Positions 38,903 through 48,136 of a DNA stretch of 64,000 nucleotides are shown in pieces. Position numbers and translations under genes: made by a program. Below the pieces are notes generated by a model that worked only from the letters and a program-made list of their open reading frames with translations, did not search any database and was not told where the DNA came from. This DNA is from Actinomyces procaprae. GTDB taxonomy: Bacteria > Actinomycetota > Actinomycetes > Actinomycetales > Actinomycetaceae. Location of the stretch: contig NZ_CP039292.1 of the NCBI RefSeq assembly GCF_004798665.1, positions 248,001 through 312,000 on the forward strand, read 5' to 3'. The stretch's first letter is position 1; every line of letters begins with the position of its first letter.

Positions 38903-39367
38903 GGCTCTTCCGGTTTGTGGGTGTGGTGGTTGGGGTCGGGGCTGCGGTGGGGGTGGTCGTTGCCGGGTTGGTGAGGCCGTTGTCGGTGGGCGGTGCTGGC
39001 TTGCGCTGATTCGTCGAGGCCGTTGAGATCATCTGGGCGCTGGACCGGGACTGCCGCCATTGACGGCGCACGGTGGCGGTCTTGGTGCCCTACTCGACAG
39101 GCCCCGGGCGCAGGCGTGAGCGCTCGGGGTGCGGGCCTGGCGCGTTCGCCCGCGCGCCCCGGATGACGGTTCGGCACTTCGCCTGACGGTTCGGCACTTT
39201 GCACCAACGATTCGGCACTTCTGACGACGCTACGTACCCCTACCGTACGAACCGTCGCAAGAAAGTACGAATCGCCGACCAGAACATACGAACCCTCACG
39301 CGAAAGTACGAACCGCCGCGTCAACACACAAACCCCCAGCCCCACACACCCACAAACCGGAAGAGCC
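38903..39367. mobile_element. MITE-like element copy 2, ISL3-type ends, intact
   Basis: A 465-bp element with 23-bp perfect terminal inverted repeats beginning GGCTCTTCCGGTTTGTGG. Base 16 of the repeat is T at both ends here but A at both ends in copy 1. The interior is nearly the same as copy 1 without its IS3 insertion. Three TTCGGCACTT repeats (39170-39220) face four TACGAAYC repeats (39245-39315). It has no coding capacity. The ends resemble ISL3-family terminal repeats (known for IS31831), and an ISL3 transposase remnant is present at 61.6-62.1 kb. No target duplication is seen. Confidence 0.85.
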
Positions 39368-39440
39368 GGATTGGGTTTTCGGTGATTTACCCGTGTTTGA
39401 GGCTGGGCGCGTGTGCCGGGTAGGTGGGCCGCAGGCGGTG

Positions 39441-39544
39441 CATACCGATCTCGGTACGTAACAACTACCGACCTCGGTGCGTAACAACTACCGACCTCGG
39501 TGCGTAACAACTACCGATCTCGGTACGTAAGATCTACCGATCTC
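39441..39544 (-). repeat. 23-bp tandem array H, 4 full units plus truncated unit
   Basis: On the minus strand: leader CCCCTCACGCC, GAGATCGG first unit, four full units, then a truncated GAGATCGGTATG unit. It shares its distal flank with array G. It lies about 190 bp upstream of the amylopullulanase start. Confidence 0.94.
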
Positions 39545-39731
39545 GGCGTGAGGGGTGGGGCGCGAGGGTGGCGGGGAGGGCGGGTGCAATGCTTGTAATG
39601 CTTGCAGAGGTTGCAGGGTGCGGTTTCATGTCGTAGTCTCGGCGTGCCCCCATGCGGTTCCGCCGGAACCGCGCGGTTCCCGCCCTGTCCGCTGTGATTC
39701 GGGCAGGGGTCGCCCAGACGAAGGAGTCCTC

Positions 39732-42700
39732 GTGCGCTTGCAAACCTTGCATGTCAAGCGGCATCGGCGTTCTCGCGCCCTCGGCGTGGTTGCCGCCGCC
39801 GCTGTCACCCTGTCCACCGGCGCCATCGGCCTGGCCGCTCAGCCCACCATCGCCGCCGCCGACGAGGCGGTCCCCGCATCCGTAGCCCTGGTCGGCTCGC
39901 TGCAGGACGAGCTCGGCTGCGGCGCCGACTGGGACCCCGCCTGCGCGGTCACCGAGCTGACCGATGCCGACGGCGACGGCACCTGGGAACTCACCGCCAC
40001 CGTGCCCGCAGGCGCCTACGAGATCAAGGTCGCCCTTAACGACACCTGGGACACCTCCTACGGCAAGGACGGCGGCGCCGACAACATCCCCCTCACGCTC
40101 GCCGGCGACGCCGAGCTCACCTTCACCTGGAACCAGGACAGCCACCGCATCGGGCTCGCCTCCGCGGACCTGAGCGGCGACTACACCGACGCCGACGCCG
40201 CCCTCGCCGCCGCCCCGGTACGCCAGGGCACCGCTGAGCAGTTCTACTTCGTGCTCACCGACCGCTTCGCCAACGGCGACACCTCCAACGACGCCGGCGG
40301 GCTCACCGGCGGCAGCGACATCACCGGCCTTGACCCCACCGACAAGGGCTACTACCACGGCGGTGACATCCAGGGGCTGATCGACCACCTGGACTACATC
40401 CAGGACCTGGGCACCACCGCCATCTGGCTGACCCCCTCCTTCACCAACCAGCCCGTCCAGGGCAGCGGCGCGGACGCCTCCGCCGGCTACCACGGCTACT
40501 GGATCACCGACTTCACCTCCATCGACCCGCACCTGGGCGGCAACGAGGCGCTGGCACAGCTGCGCGACGCCCTCCACGCGCGCGGCATGAAGCTGTACCT
40601 GGACATCATCACCAACCACACCGCCGACCTCATCAGCTATGAGGAGGGCACCTACTCCTACGTCGAGACCGCCGACGTGCCCTACACCGACGCCGCCGGC
40701 AACGTCATCGACATCTCCGCCCTGGCCGGCCGGGAGGACTTCCCCGCCCTCGACGCCGCCACCTCATTCCCCTACACGCCCGTGCGCAACGGCGACGTCA
40801 TCCCCGAGGCCCTGAACGACGTCACCCTGTACCACAACCGCGGCGACTCCACCTGGACGGGGGAGTCCACCACCATGGGCGACTTCCAGGGCCTGGACGA
40901 CCTGATGACGGAGAACCCGATCGTCGAGCAGACCTTCGAGGACGTCTACACTGCCTGGATGGACTTCGGCGTGGACGGCTTCCGCATCGACACCGTCAAA
41001 CACGTCAACTACGAGTTCTGGCAGGCCTGGACCGCCGCCATCGACGCCCACGCCGCGGCCACCAACCCGGACTTCTTCACCTTCGGCGAGGTCTATGACG
41101 CCGACGCCACCAAGACCAGCCCCTACGTGCGCGGCACCGGCATGGACGCCACCCTCGACTTCGGCTTCCAGGCCGCCGCCCTGGCCTTCGCCCGGGGCCG
41201 GCCAACGACGAACCTGGGCACCTTCTTCGCCACCGATGACTACTACACGACCGACCACTCCAGCATCTACGCCGAGCCCACCTTCCTGGGCAACCACGAC
41301 ATGGGCCGCATCGGCTACCTGCTGGGCGGCGGGACCGGCAGCGCGGAGCTGCTCACCCGATCCGAACTGGCCCACTCCCTGATGCTGCTGACCCGCGGCC
41401 AGCCGGTCATCTACTACGGCGATGAGCAGGGCCTGGTCGGCTCCGGCGGGGACAAGGACGCCCGCCAGGACATGTTCGCCACCCAGGTGGACCAGTACGC
41501 GAACGAGCAGCTCATCGACGGAACCGTTGCCGGTTCCACCGACCGCTACGACACCGACTCCGCGCTGTACAAGCACATCGCCGAGCTGGCCGAGCTGCGG
41601 GCCGCCTACCCGGCCCTGTCCACCGGCTCCCAGATCGAGCTGTACTCCCAGGACTCCGCCGGCGTATACGCCTTCGCCCGCGTGGACCGCGACGAGAAGG
41701 TCGAGCACCTGGTCGCCCTGAACAACGCCGGGGAGGAGCAGACCGTCACCTTCAAAACCCTCACCCCCGGCGCCGCCTACACCCCCCTGTACGGCACCGA
41801 CAAGGCGGTCACCGCCGACGCCGACGGCACTGTCACGCTGACCGTGCCCGCGATGAGCGCCGTCGTCCTGCGCGCCGACGCCACCGTCGCCGCCGCCGCG
41901 GACCAGACCGTCGCCTTCACCACCCCCAATGGCGCGAACCTGTCCGGCACCACCGCGGAGCTCGTCGCCGCCACCGCCGCCGACCGCTGGGCGGAGACCA
42001 CCTTCTCCTACCGGAGGCTCGGCACCGAGGACTGGACCACCGTCGGCACCGCCGAGGACGACACCCCGCGTGTATACGCGGACGTCTCCGCCCTGCCCGC
42101 CGGCACCGTCCTGGAGGTGCGGGCGGTAACCACCGACGCCGCCGGCAGCCGGGCCGCCGCCTCGACCCTCGCCGTCGTCGGCGCGGACCTGTCCGGCGTG
42201 CAGCCGCAGGCCGACCCGGCCGCCCCCATCGACGGCCTGGAGGTCACCATCCCCGGCGACCACAACACCGAGATGGGCTGCATCTCCGACTGGCAGCCCG
42301 ACTGCGAGCAGGCGCTGCTGGCCCAGGACCCGGCCTCCGGCCTGTACACCGGCACCTTCGACATCCCCGCCGGCACCTGGCAGTACAAGATCGCCATCGG
42401 CGGCACCTGGGACGAGAACTACGGCGCCGACGGCGTGCCCGGCGGCGACAACATCACCTACACCGCCGCCGGCGGGCCGGTCACCTTCTACTACGACGCC
42501 CGCACCCACCAGGTGTGGAACGACGCCGAGGCCCCGGCGGTGACCCTGCCCGGCTCCTTCCAGGACGAGCTCGGCTGCGAATCCGACTGGGACCCCGCCT
42601 GCCTGGCCTCGATCATGCGGCCGAACGGCGACGGGACGTGGACCTTCTCCACCGAGGCGCTGCCCACCGGCTCCTATGAGGTGAAGGTCGCCGTCGGCCT

Positions 42701-45700
42701 GTCCTGGGCGGAGAACTACGGGGTGGACGGTGCCGCGGACGGCGCCAACTACTCCTTCTCCGCAACCGCGGGCAAGAGTGTCGTCTTCACCTACGACGGC
42801 GCCACCCACCTGCTGACCATTGAGGTCGCGGACCCGCCCGTCGCCGGCACCGGCGAGGAGCGCGCCTACTGGGTCGACTCCACCACGCTGGCCTGGCCGG
42901 TGAGCCTGCTGCCCGACGGCGTGACCCGTGGCGACGTGGTCGGCGACGACGGCGCCCCGGCCGCCGACGCCCCCATCAGCCTGGGCCTGGTGCTCGCCCC
43001 CGAAGGCGGCGCCGCCCTGGCCGACGGGAAGGTGACGGGCGGCACCGAGACGCCGCTGCGCATCACCGGCAACCTGCCCGACGACGTCCTGGCCGCACAC
43101 CCCAACCTCGCCGACTACATCGCCGTCTCACCGACCGACGCCGACGGCAAGGCCCTGCTGTCCGAGGCGGAGGTCGCCGAGGCCCTCAAGGGCCAGGTGG
43201 CCGTGGTCCAGCGCGGCGCCGACGGCACCGGCGCGACCGCCTTCACCGGCGTGCAGACCGCCGTCGTCATCGACTCCCTGTACGCCGACGCCGTCGCCGA
43301 CGCGCCGCTGGGCGTCACCTTCGCGGGCGGCGTCCCCGACTTCGCGCTGTGGGCGCCCACCGCCCAGGCGGTCACCCTGCTGACCTGGGACACGGGCACG
43401 GCCACCGGCTCGGCCGCCCTCGTGGACGGCGAGGCCGTGCGCACCGCCGCCGTGCGCGGGGCCGACGGCCGCTGGACGGTGAACGGCGCCGACGCCGGCA
43501 TCACCGCCGGCTCCCAGTACCTGTGGGAGGTCAAGGTGTATGCGCCGTCCACCGGGAAGGTGGAGACCAACCTGGTCACCGACCCCTACTCGGTGGGCTT
43601 GACCCTGGGCTCGGCGCGGTCGGTCGCCGTCGACCTGTCCGACCCGGACCTGGCCCCCGAGCAGTGGGCGGGGACCGCCTCCCCACTGGTCTCCTCCGAC
43701 GCGGCCCGCACCATCTACGAGCTGCACGTGCGCGACTTCTCCGCCGCGGACGCCACCGTCCCGGAGGCCTACCGCGGCACCTACAAGGCCTTCACCGTCA
43801 CCGACTCCGACGGTATGCGGCACCTGGCCGAGCTCGCGGACGCCGGCATCGACACCGTCCACCTGCTGCCGACCTTCGACATCGCCACCATTGAGGAGGA
43901 CCGCTCCGCCCAGCAGGTGCCGGACATCCCGGCCGACGCCGGCCCGGACTCCACCGAGCAGCAGGCGGCCGTGTCGGCCGTGAAGGACGCCGACGCCTAC
44001 AACTGGGGCTACGACCCCTACCACTACACGACCCCCGAGGGCTCCTACGCCACCGCGGGCAACCAGGACGGCGGCGCCCGCACCTACGAGTTCCGTGAGA
44101 TGGTCGGCGCCCTGCACGCCACCGGCCTGCAGGTGGTGCTGGATCAGGTCTTCAACCACACGGCCGGCGCCTGCCAGGACGCCACCTCGGTGCTGGATCG
44201 GGTGGTGCCCGGCTACTACCAGCGGCTGGACGCCAAGGGTGACGTGCTCACCTCCACCTGCTGCCCCAACACCGCCACCGAGAACGCCCTGGCGGAGCGG
44301 CTCATGATCGACTCGGTGGTCACCTGGGCGCGCGACTACCACGTGGACGGCTTCCGCTTCGACCTGATGGGCTACCACTCGGTGGACACCATGAAGAAGC
44401 TGCGCGCCGCACTGGATGAGCTCACGGTTGAGCGGGACGGGGTGGACGGCTCGGCCATCTACCTGTACGGAGAGGGCTGGAACATGGGGGAGATCGCGGA
44501 CAACGCCCTGTTCACCACCGCCACCCAGGGCCAGTTGGACGGTACCGGGATCGGCACCTTCAACGACCGGCTGCGCGACGCCGTCCACGGCGGCGGCCCC
44601 TTCGACGACGACCCGCGCACCTACCAGGGCTTCGGCACCGGGCTTTACACCGCGCCCAACGGCCGGTCCGACCGGACCGCGGAGGAGCAGCTGGCCGACC
44701 TCGGTCACGCCGTCGACCTGGTCAAGCTGGGGCTGGCCGGCAACCTGAAGGACTACTCCTTCACCCAGTCCGACGGGACGGTCAAACGCGGGGCGGAGAT
44801 CGACTACAACGGGCAGGCGGCCGGTTACGCCTCCAGCCCGGAGGAGACGATCAACTACGTGGACGCCCACGACAATGAGACCCTGTTCGACCTGGGTGTC
44901 TACAAGCTGGCCGCGGACACGTCCATGGCCGACCGGGTGCGTATGAACAGCCTGTCGCTGGCCACCGTGACGCTCGGCCAGTCGCCGTCCTTCTGGGCGG
45001 CGGGCACCGAGCTGCTGCGCAGCAAGTCGCTGGACCGCGACTCCTACAACTCCGGCGACTACTTCAACGCGATCGACTGGACCGGGCAGGACAACGGCTT
45101 CGGCGCCGGGCTGCCCATGGAGTCCTCCAACGGCTCCAAGTGGGACATCCAGCGCCCGCTGCTGGCCGACGCCGCGCTCAAGCCCACGGCGGAGGATATT
45201 GCCGCCTCCAAGGCGCAGATGCTGGACTTCCTGCGGATCCGCACCTCGACGCCGCTGTTCCACCTGGGCTCGGCCGACGCCATCCAGGCCAAGCTCTCCT
45301 TCCCGAACTCCGGGACGGACGCGACGGCCGGCGTGATCGCCATGCTCATCGACGACACCGTGGGCGACGACGTGGACGCCTCGCTGGCGGGCGTGCTGGT
45401 GGTGTTCAACGCCTCCGACGCCGAGGTCAGTGAGACGATCACGGACCTGGCCGGCCGGGAGTTCGTGCTGCACCAGGTGCAGGCCGATGGCGCCGACGAG
45501 GTGGTCAAGGCCGCGGCCTTCGACGCGGCCACCGGAACCGCCACCGTCCCGGCACGCACCGTGGCGGTCTATGTGGAGAAGCAGGCGGGCGGCTCCGCCG
45601 AGCCCACTGCCGAGCCCACCGCCGAGCCCACTGCGGTGCCGACCGCAACGGCGGAGCCCTCCGCAGAGCCCACTGCGGCGCCTACGGCTGATCCCGCCGC

Positions 45701-45932
45701 CCCCACCGCTGCTGAGCCCACGGGCGCGCCGACCGCAGCACCCGGTGGGGAGGCGACGGCGTCGGCGCAATCGGTCGCCTCGGCGGCGGGGGCCTCGCCG
45801 TCGGCCGCCGCGACGGGTGCAGCCACCGGTCCGCTGGCCCGCACCGGCGCCACCGGGCTGATGCCGCTGACCGCAGCCGCCTTGGCGCTCATCGCTGCGG
45901 GAGTACTCCTGCGGCGGCGTCGGCGGGCCTGA
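39732..45932 (+). CDS. Cell-wall-anchored amylopullulanase with two GH13 domains
   Basis: A 2066-aa secreted enzyme. In order: signal peptide (about residues 1-44); a pullulanase-type X25 module (52-143, [16 protein letters not shown]); a first GH13 alpha-amylase domain (167-710) with Asp420 (GFRID), Glu453 (FGEVYD) and Asp523 (GNHDMGR); two more X25-like modules (about 835-1030); a pullulanase GH13 domain with Asp1544 ([12 protein letters not shown]), Glu1581 (YGEGWNMGE) and Asp1714 ([11 protein letters not shown]); a Pro/Thr/Ala linker; and the sortase signal LARTG (2035-2039) with helix and basic tail. It should cut alpha-1,4 and alpha-1,6 bonds of starch or glycogen outside the cell. The start is GTG 39732 with AAGGAG upstream. 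Confidence 0.93.
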   Translation: MRLQTLHVKRHRRSRALGVVAAAAVTLSTGAIGLAAQPTIAAADEAVPASVALVGSLQDELGCGADWDPACAVTELTDADGDGTWELTATVPAGAYEIKVALNDTWDTSYGKDGGADNIPLTLAGDAELTFTWNQDSHRIGLASADLSGDYTDADAALAAAPVRQGTAEQFYFVLTDRFANGDTSNDAGGLTGGSDITGLDPTDKGYYHGGDIQGLIDHLDYIQDLGTTAIWLTPSFTNQPVQGSGADASAGYHGYWITDFTSIDPHLGGNEALAQLRDALHARGMKLYLDIITNHTADLISYEEGTYSYVETADVPYTDAAGNVIDISALAGREDFPALDAATSFPYTPVRNGDVIPEALNDVTLYHNRGDSTWTGESTTMGDFQGLDDLMTENPIVEQTFEDVYTAWMDFGVDGFRIDTVKHVNYEFWQAWTAAIDAHAAATNPDFFTFGEVYDADATKTSPYVRGTGMDATLDFGFQAAALAFARGRPTTNLGTFFATDDYYTTDHSSIYAEPTFLGNHDMGRIGYLLGGGTGSAELLTRSELAHSLMLLTRGQPVIYYGDEQGLVGSGGDKDARQDMFATQVDQYANEQLIDGTVAGSTDRYDTDSALYKHIAELAELRAAYPALSTGSQIELYSQDSAGVYAFARVDRDEKVEHLVALNNAGEEQTVTFKTLTPGAAYTPLYGTDKAVTADADGTVTLTVPAMSAVVLRADATVAAAADQTVAFTTPNGANLSGTTAELVAATAADRWAETTFSYRRLGTEDWTTVGTAEDDTPRVYADVSALPAGTVLEVRAVTTDAAGSRAAASTLAVVGADLSGVQPQADPAAPIDGLEVTIPGDHNTEMGCISDWQPDCEQALLAQDPASGLYTGTFDIPAGTWQYKIAIGGTWDENYGADGVPGGDNITYTAAGGPVTFYYDARTHQVWNDAEAPAVTLPGSFQDELGCESDWDPACLASIMRPNGDGTWTFSTEALPTGSYEVKVAVGLSWAENYGVDGAADGANYSFSATAGKSVVFTYDGATHLLTIEVADPPVAGTGEERAYWVDSTTLAWPVSLLPDGVTRGDVVGDDGAPAADAPISLGLVLAPEGGAALADGKVTGGTETPLRITGNLPDDVLAAHPNLADYIAVSPTDADGKALLSEAEVAEALKGQVAVVQRGADGTGATAFTGVQTAVVIDSLYADAVADAPLGVTFAGGVPDFALWAPTAQAVTLLTWDTGTATGSAALVDGEAVRTAAVRGADGRWTVNGADAGITAGSQYLWEVKVYAPSTGKVETNLVTDPYSVGLTLGSARSVAVDLSDPDLAPEQWAGTASPLVSSDAARTIYELHVRDFSAADATVPEAYRGTYKAFTVTDSDGMRHLAELADAGIDTVHLLPTFDIATIEEDRSAQQVPDIPADAGPDSTEQQAAVSAVKDADAYNWGYDPYHYTTPEGSYATAGNQDGGARTYEFREMVGALHATGLQVVLDQVFNHTAGACQDATSVLDRVVPGYYQRLDAKGDVLTSTCCPNTATENALAERLMIDSVVTWARDYHVDGFRFDLMGYHSVDTMKKLRAALDELTVERDGVDGSAIYLYGEGWNMGEIADNALFTTATQGQLDGTGIGTFNDRLRDAVHGGGPFDDDPRTYQGFGTGLYTAPNGRSDRTAEEQLADLGHAVDLVKLGLAGNLKDYSFTQSDGTVKRGAEIDYNGQAAGYASSPEETINYVDAHDNETLFDLGVYKLAADTSMADRVRMNSLSLATVTLGQSPSFWAAGTELLRSKSLDRDSYNSGDYFNAIDWTGQDNGFGAGLPMESSNGSKWDIQRPLLADAALKPTAEDIAASKAQMLDFLRIRTSTPLFHLGSADAIQAKLSFPNSGTDATAGVIAMLIDDTVGDDVDASLAGVLVVFNASDAEVSETITDLAGREFVLHQVQADGADEVVKAAAFDAATGTATVPARTVAVYVEKQAGGSAEPTAEPTAEPTAVPTATAEPSAEPTAAPTADPAAPTAAEPTGAPTAAPGGEATASAQSVASAAGASPSAAATGAATGPLARTGATGLMPLTAAALALIAAGVLLRRRRRA

Positions 45933-45949
45933 ACCGCGGCGCACCGACT

Positions 45950-45993
45950 GGGGAGGCGCCCGGAGCCGAGTGACTGGTTCCGGGCGCCTCCCC
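45950..45993 (+). terminator. Terminator hairpin after amylopullulanase gene
   Basis: GGGGAGGCGCCCGGA (45950-45964) pairs perfectly with TCCGGGCGCCTCCCC (45979-45993), a 15-bp stem with a 14-nt loop, followed by TCATTT. It starts 18 bp after the stop codon. Confidence 0.85.
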
Positions 45994-46038
45994 TCATTTG
46001 TGCCCGCCGCCGGGGCCGTCTACTACGCGGGTTGGGCG

Positions 46039-46109
46039 TTAACAACGCTACTTAACGCTCTGCTGTATACCTCGGAGCCCTTCAGCAGACGGTTAACCGG
46101 CGTTGTTAA
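46039..46109. repeat. Inverted repeat between the terminator and the convergent gene
   Basis: TTAACAACGC (46039-46048) and GCGTTGTTAA (46100-46109) are perfect inverted copies 51 bp apart. GTTAACCGGCGTTGTTAAC around the right arm adds a second local palindrome, and CCCCGAAGGGG follows at 46110. It may act as the terminator of the minus-strand gene ending at 46239. Confidence 0.6.
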
Positions 46110-46238
46110 CCCCGAAGGGGCGTTGCAGACGCCGGCCGACCCCGCCGGCGCCGCAACACCCGCCGGGACGGCCCCGAAGGCGCGCTCGCCTCCGTACCGT
46201 CCCGGCGGGTCTGCGTGATGGTCTGCGCGGTCGAGGAG

Positions 46239-47354
46239 TCAGCTCACGCGATCGCCGCGACCGCGGCGCGCGTTGAGGTACGCGCCGACGGCGAGCAGGG
46301 CGAGGCCGCAGGCGATCCAGGCGGTCAGTACCCACGGGCCGGCTCCCATGCCCGCGCCGTCGAAGTAGGCGGCGGAGCGCAGCCAGGTGCCGGCCGCACC
46401 CACCGGCAGCAGCTGCCCGAAGGTTCCCCATCCACTGGGGAGCCACTGCCAGCCGGTGGCGAGACCGGAGAGCGGGTTGGCCACGAACAGCATGAGTACG
46501 GCTCCGAGCCCGAAGCCCGCGTAGCCCAGGGTCTCCTGCAGGCCGATCAGAGTCAGGGAGATCGCCGCGATGCCTAGGCTCAGCCCCGCCCACAGCAACA
46601 GGAAGGAGCCGTCGACGGCGCCGAACCAGGTCTGCAGTACGGCGGCGACGCACAGGCCGCCGAGTGCCGCGATTGCAACGGCGCCCAGGGCGCGCCTCCA
46701 CGGGGAGGTGCGCAGTACCAGGCTCAGGATCACGCCCGAGGCCATGCCGCCGAACACGAGCGGCAGCGCGATGGCGGACAGTCCAACACCGGAGGGGTCG
46801 GACTCCGTCAGCGGGGCGACGTCGGTGACGATGACCGTCTGCGAGGCGCTCGCCTCCTGCTGCACCTTAAGGAGCGTGGCGGCGTCGGCGCCCTGCGCCT
46901 GGGCGGCGGCCACGGCCTGGGAGTCGGCCTGCGCCTCCAGGGTGGTGGCGAGGTTCGTCAGCAGGGCGGCGTAGGGACTGCCCGCGCCGGAGGCGGTGAC
47001 GACCTCGATCTGTTGGCCGGACTCGTCGGCGGTGATGGTGATCCCCCCGATGGCCTCACGGTTCTCAACCGCACCGGCCACAGCCTCGCCGTCCGCGACG
47101 ACGGTTACGTCGAAGACCCCGGGTGCGGCGGTGTCCAGCTGCGTCAGCAGTTGGTCCTGCACGGCCTGCGGCGCCGAGAGGGCCAGCGGCAGGTCCTGTG
47201 CCCCGGAGTTGATGGACGGGGCCAGGAACGCCAGGAGCATGAGGATGATGACGACGGGGATGCCGAGCGTGGCGAGCAGGAGCCCGCGGGTGGAACGTCG
47301 CGGGTCCGAGGGTGTGTTGGAAGCCGACGCGGCGGTAGGGGTTAGGGCGGTCAT
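46239..47354 (-). CDS. ABC-2/YhgE-like membrane protein
   Basis: A 371-aa membrane protein. One N-terminal helix (LLLATLGIPVVIILMLLAFLAP, about residues 25-46) is followed by an extracytoplasmic region of about 135 residues and then about five or six C-terminal helices (from IALPLVFGGMASGVILSLV). The layout is that of a short YhgE/Pip or DUF3533-like ABC-2-type permease; the family was not confirmed. The ATG at 47354 is the start. It is divergent from a TetR gene with two palindromes between them. The substrate is unknown. Confidence 0.75.
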   Translation of the reverse strand: MTALTPTAASASNTPSDPRRSTRGLLLATLGIPVVIILMLLAFLAPSINSGAQDLPLALSAPQAVQDQLLTQLDTAAPGVFDVTVVADGEAVAGAVENREAIGGITITADESGQQIEVVTASGAGSPYAALLTNLATTLEAQADSQAVAAAQAQGADAATLLKVQQEASASQTVIVTDVAPLTESDPSGVGLSAIALPLVFGGMASGVILSLVLRTSPWRRALGAVAIAALGGLCVAAVLQTWFGAVDGSFLLLWAGLSLGIAAISLTLIGLQETLGYAGFGLGAVLMLFVANPLSGLATGWQWLPSGWGTFGQLLPVGAAGTWLRSAAYFDGAGMGAGPWVLTAWIACGLALLAVGAYLNARRGRGDRVS

Positions 47355-47375
47355 CGGTTGCTCGATTCTGTAAGT

Positions 47376-47417
47376 GGAGCGATTTGCTCCGGAAGTAATC
47401 CGGAGCGTATCGCTCCG
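47376..47417. promoter_or_regulatory. Paired operator palindromes GGAGCG-N3-(T/C)GCTCC
   Basis: GGAGCGATTTGCTCC (47376-47390) and CGGAGCGTATCGCTCCG (47401-47417) are near-perfect and perfect palindromes with centres 26 bp apart. They lie between the divergent membrane-protein and TetR genes and are the likely repressor sites. Confidence 0.8.
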
Positions 47418-47471
47418 GATGTAGTCTGGGCAAGTCCGCGGGACCGACTCGCGGGGGAGAGGAGCATCACC

Positions 47472-48029
47472 ATGCGGGTGGACGCCGTCGCCAACCGGGA
47501 CTCGATCATCAAGGCGGCCCGGGAACTGTTCGCCGACGTCGGCGTCGACGTCCCCGTCAGAAGGATCGCCACGGAGGCGGGAGTCGGGATTGGCACCCTG
47601 TACCGGCATTTTCCAGACCGGCTGAGCCTGGTGGCCGGGGTCGCCGACGAGGTCTACGAGCAGCTCGACGCGGCCGCGGGGCGCTGCGAGCAGGCATGGA
47701 GCCGTGACCCCGAGGCCGCCTGGGCCGGTTTCGTGCATGAGGTGGCGTCGTTGCGACTGGGGCGCCTGCTGACTCAGGTCGGCACCCGCTCCGAGCTGTT
47801 CGAGGCGGGGGGGCTGGGACCTGCGCTGCGCGAGCGCGCCGTCGAGCGCATCTCCGGTTTGCTTCAGGCGGCCCGCGCCGCCGGGCTGGTACGTGAGGGG
47901 GTGGACCCGGTCCGCTTTCAGATCGGCGTGGTGGAGGTATCGCGGCCGCTGGGGGCGATCGTCGATGAAATGGCTCCCGGCTGGCAGGACTGGCTGGTAG
48001 GGGTCTATCTGCGCGGCCTGCGGCCATAA
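47472..48029 (+). CDS. TetR-family transcriptional repressor
   Basis: A 185-aa regulator with a standard N-terminus (NRDSIIKAARELFADVGVD) and helix-turn-helix VPVRRIATEAGVGIGTLYRHF at about residues 26-46. The C-terminal part resembles the SACE_7040-type ligand domain. GAGGAG lies upstream of the ATG at 47472. It likely controls the divergent membrane protein through the palindromes at 47376-47417. Confidence 0.9.
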   Translation: MRVDAVANRDSIIKAARELFADVGVDVPVRRIATEAGVGIGTLYRHFPDRLSLVAGVADEVYEQLDAAAGRCEQAWSRDPEAAWAGFVHEVASLRLGRLLTQVGTRSELFEAGGLGPALRERAVERISGLLQAARAAGLVREGVDPVRFQIGVVEVSRPLGAIVDEMAPGWQDWLVGVYLRGLRP

Positions 48030-48136
48030 CCCCGGACGCGCCCCGCGGCACGCCGCCACCGCAGTGTCTTGACAGGTGATGGTCGTTACTGGAAGCGTCG
48101 CGCTAGACTCGCGCCAACAGTCAGGAAGGTGTTCCT

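Larger units (their letters stand above)
38741..39367. repeat. Tandem duplication of element end plus flank plus array
   Basis: The right end CAAACCGGAAGAGCC at 38746-38760 is followed by a flank starting GGATTGGG and array G. The same end at 39353-39367 is followed by the same flank (about 85 bp identical but for one base) and array H. The full element at 38903-39367 lies between. The layout reads as a tandem duplication of (element + flank + array), with the first element mostly lost. Confidence 0.8.

Noticed and set aside
38371..39510. 380-codon minus-strand frame across the MITE and arrays G and H
   Set aside because: It translates repeat units and element ends (repeated SCYAPRSVVVTYRDR-like stretches); it arises from the repeats, not from a gene.
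43128..45944. 938-codon open frame on the minus strand opposite the amylopullulanase gene
   Set aside because: It is a high-GC antisense shadow: the plus-strand frame has clear GH13 motifs and a sortase signal, and the antisense product is low-complexity Gly/Arg/Val without motifs. The same applies to the antisense frame at 40764-43100.
47355..48059. N-terminal extension of the minus-strand membrane protein through the TetR gene
   Set aside because: The frame is open by chance; the extension lies antisense to the TetR gene and over the operator region, and the ATG at 47354 gives a normal membrane-protein start.
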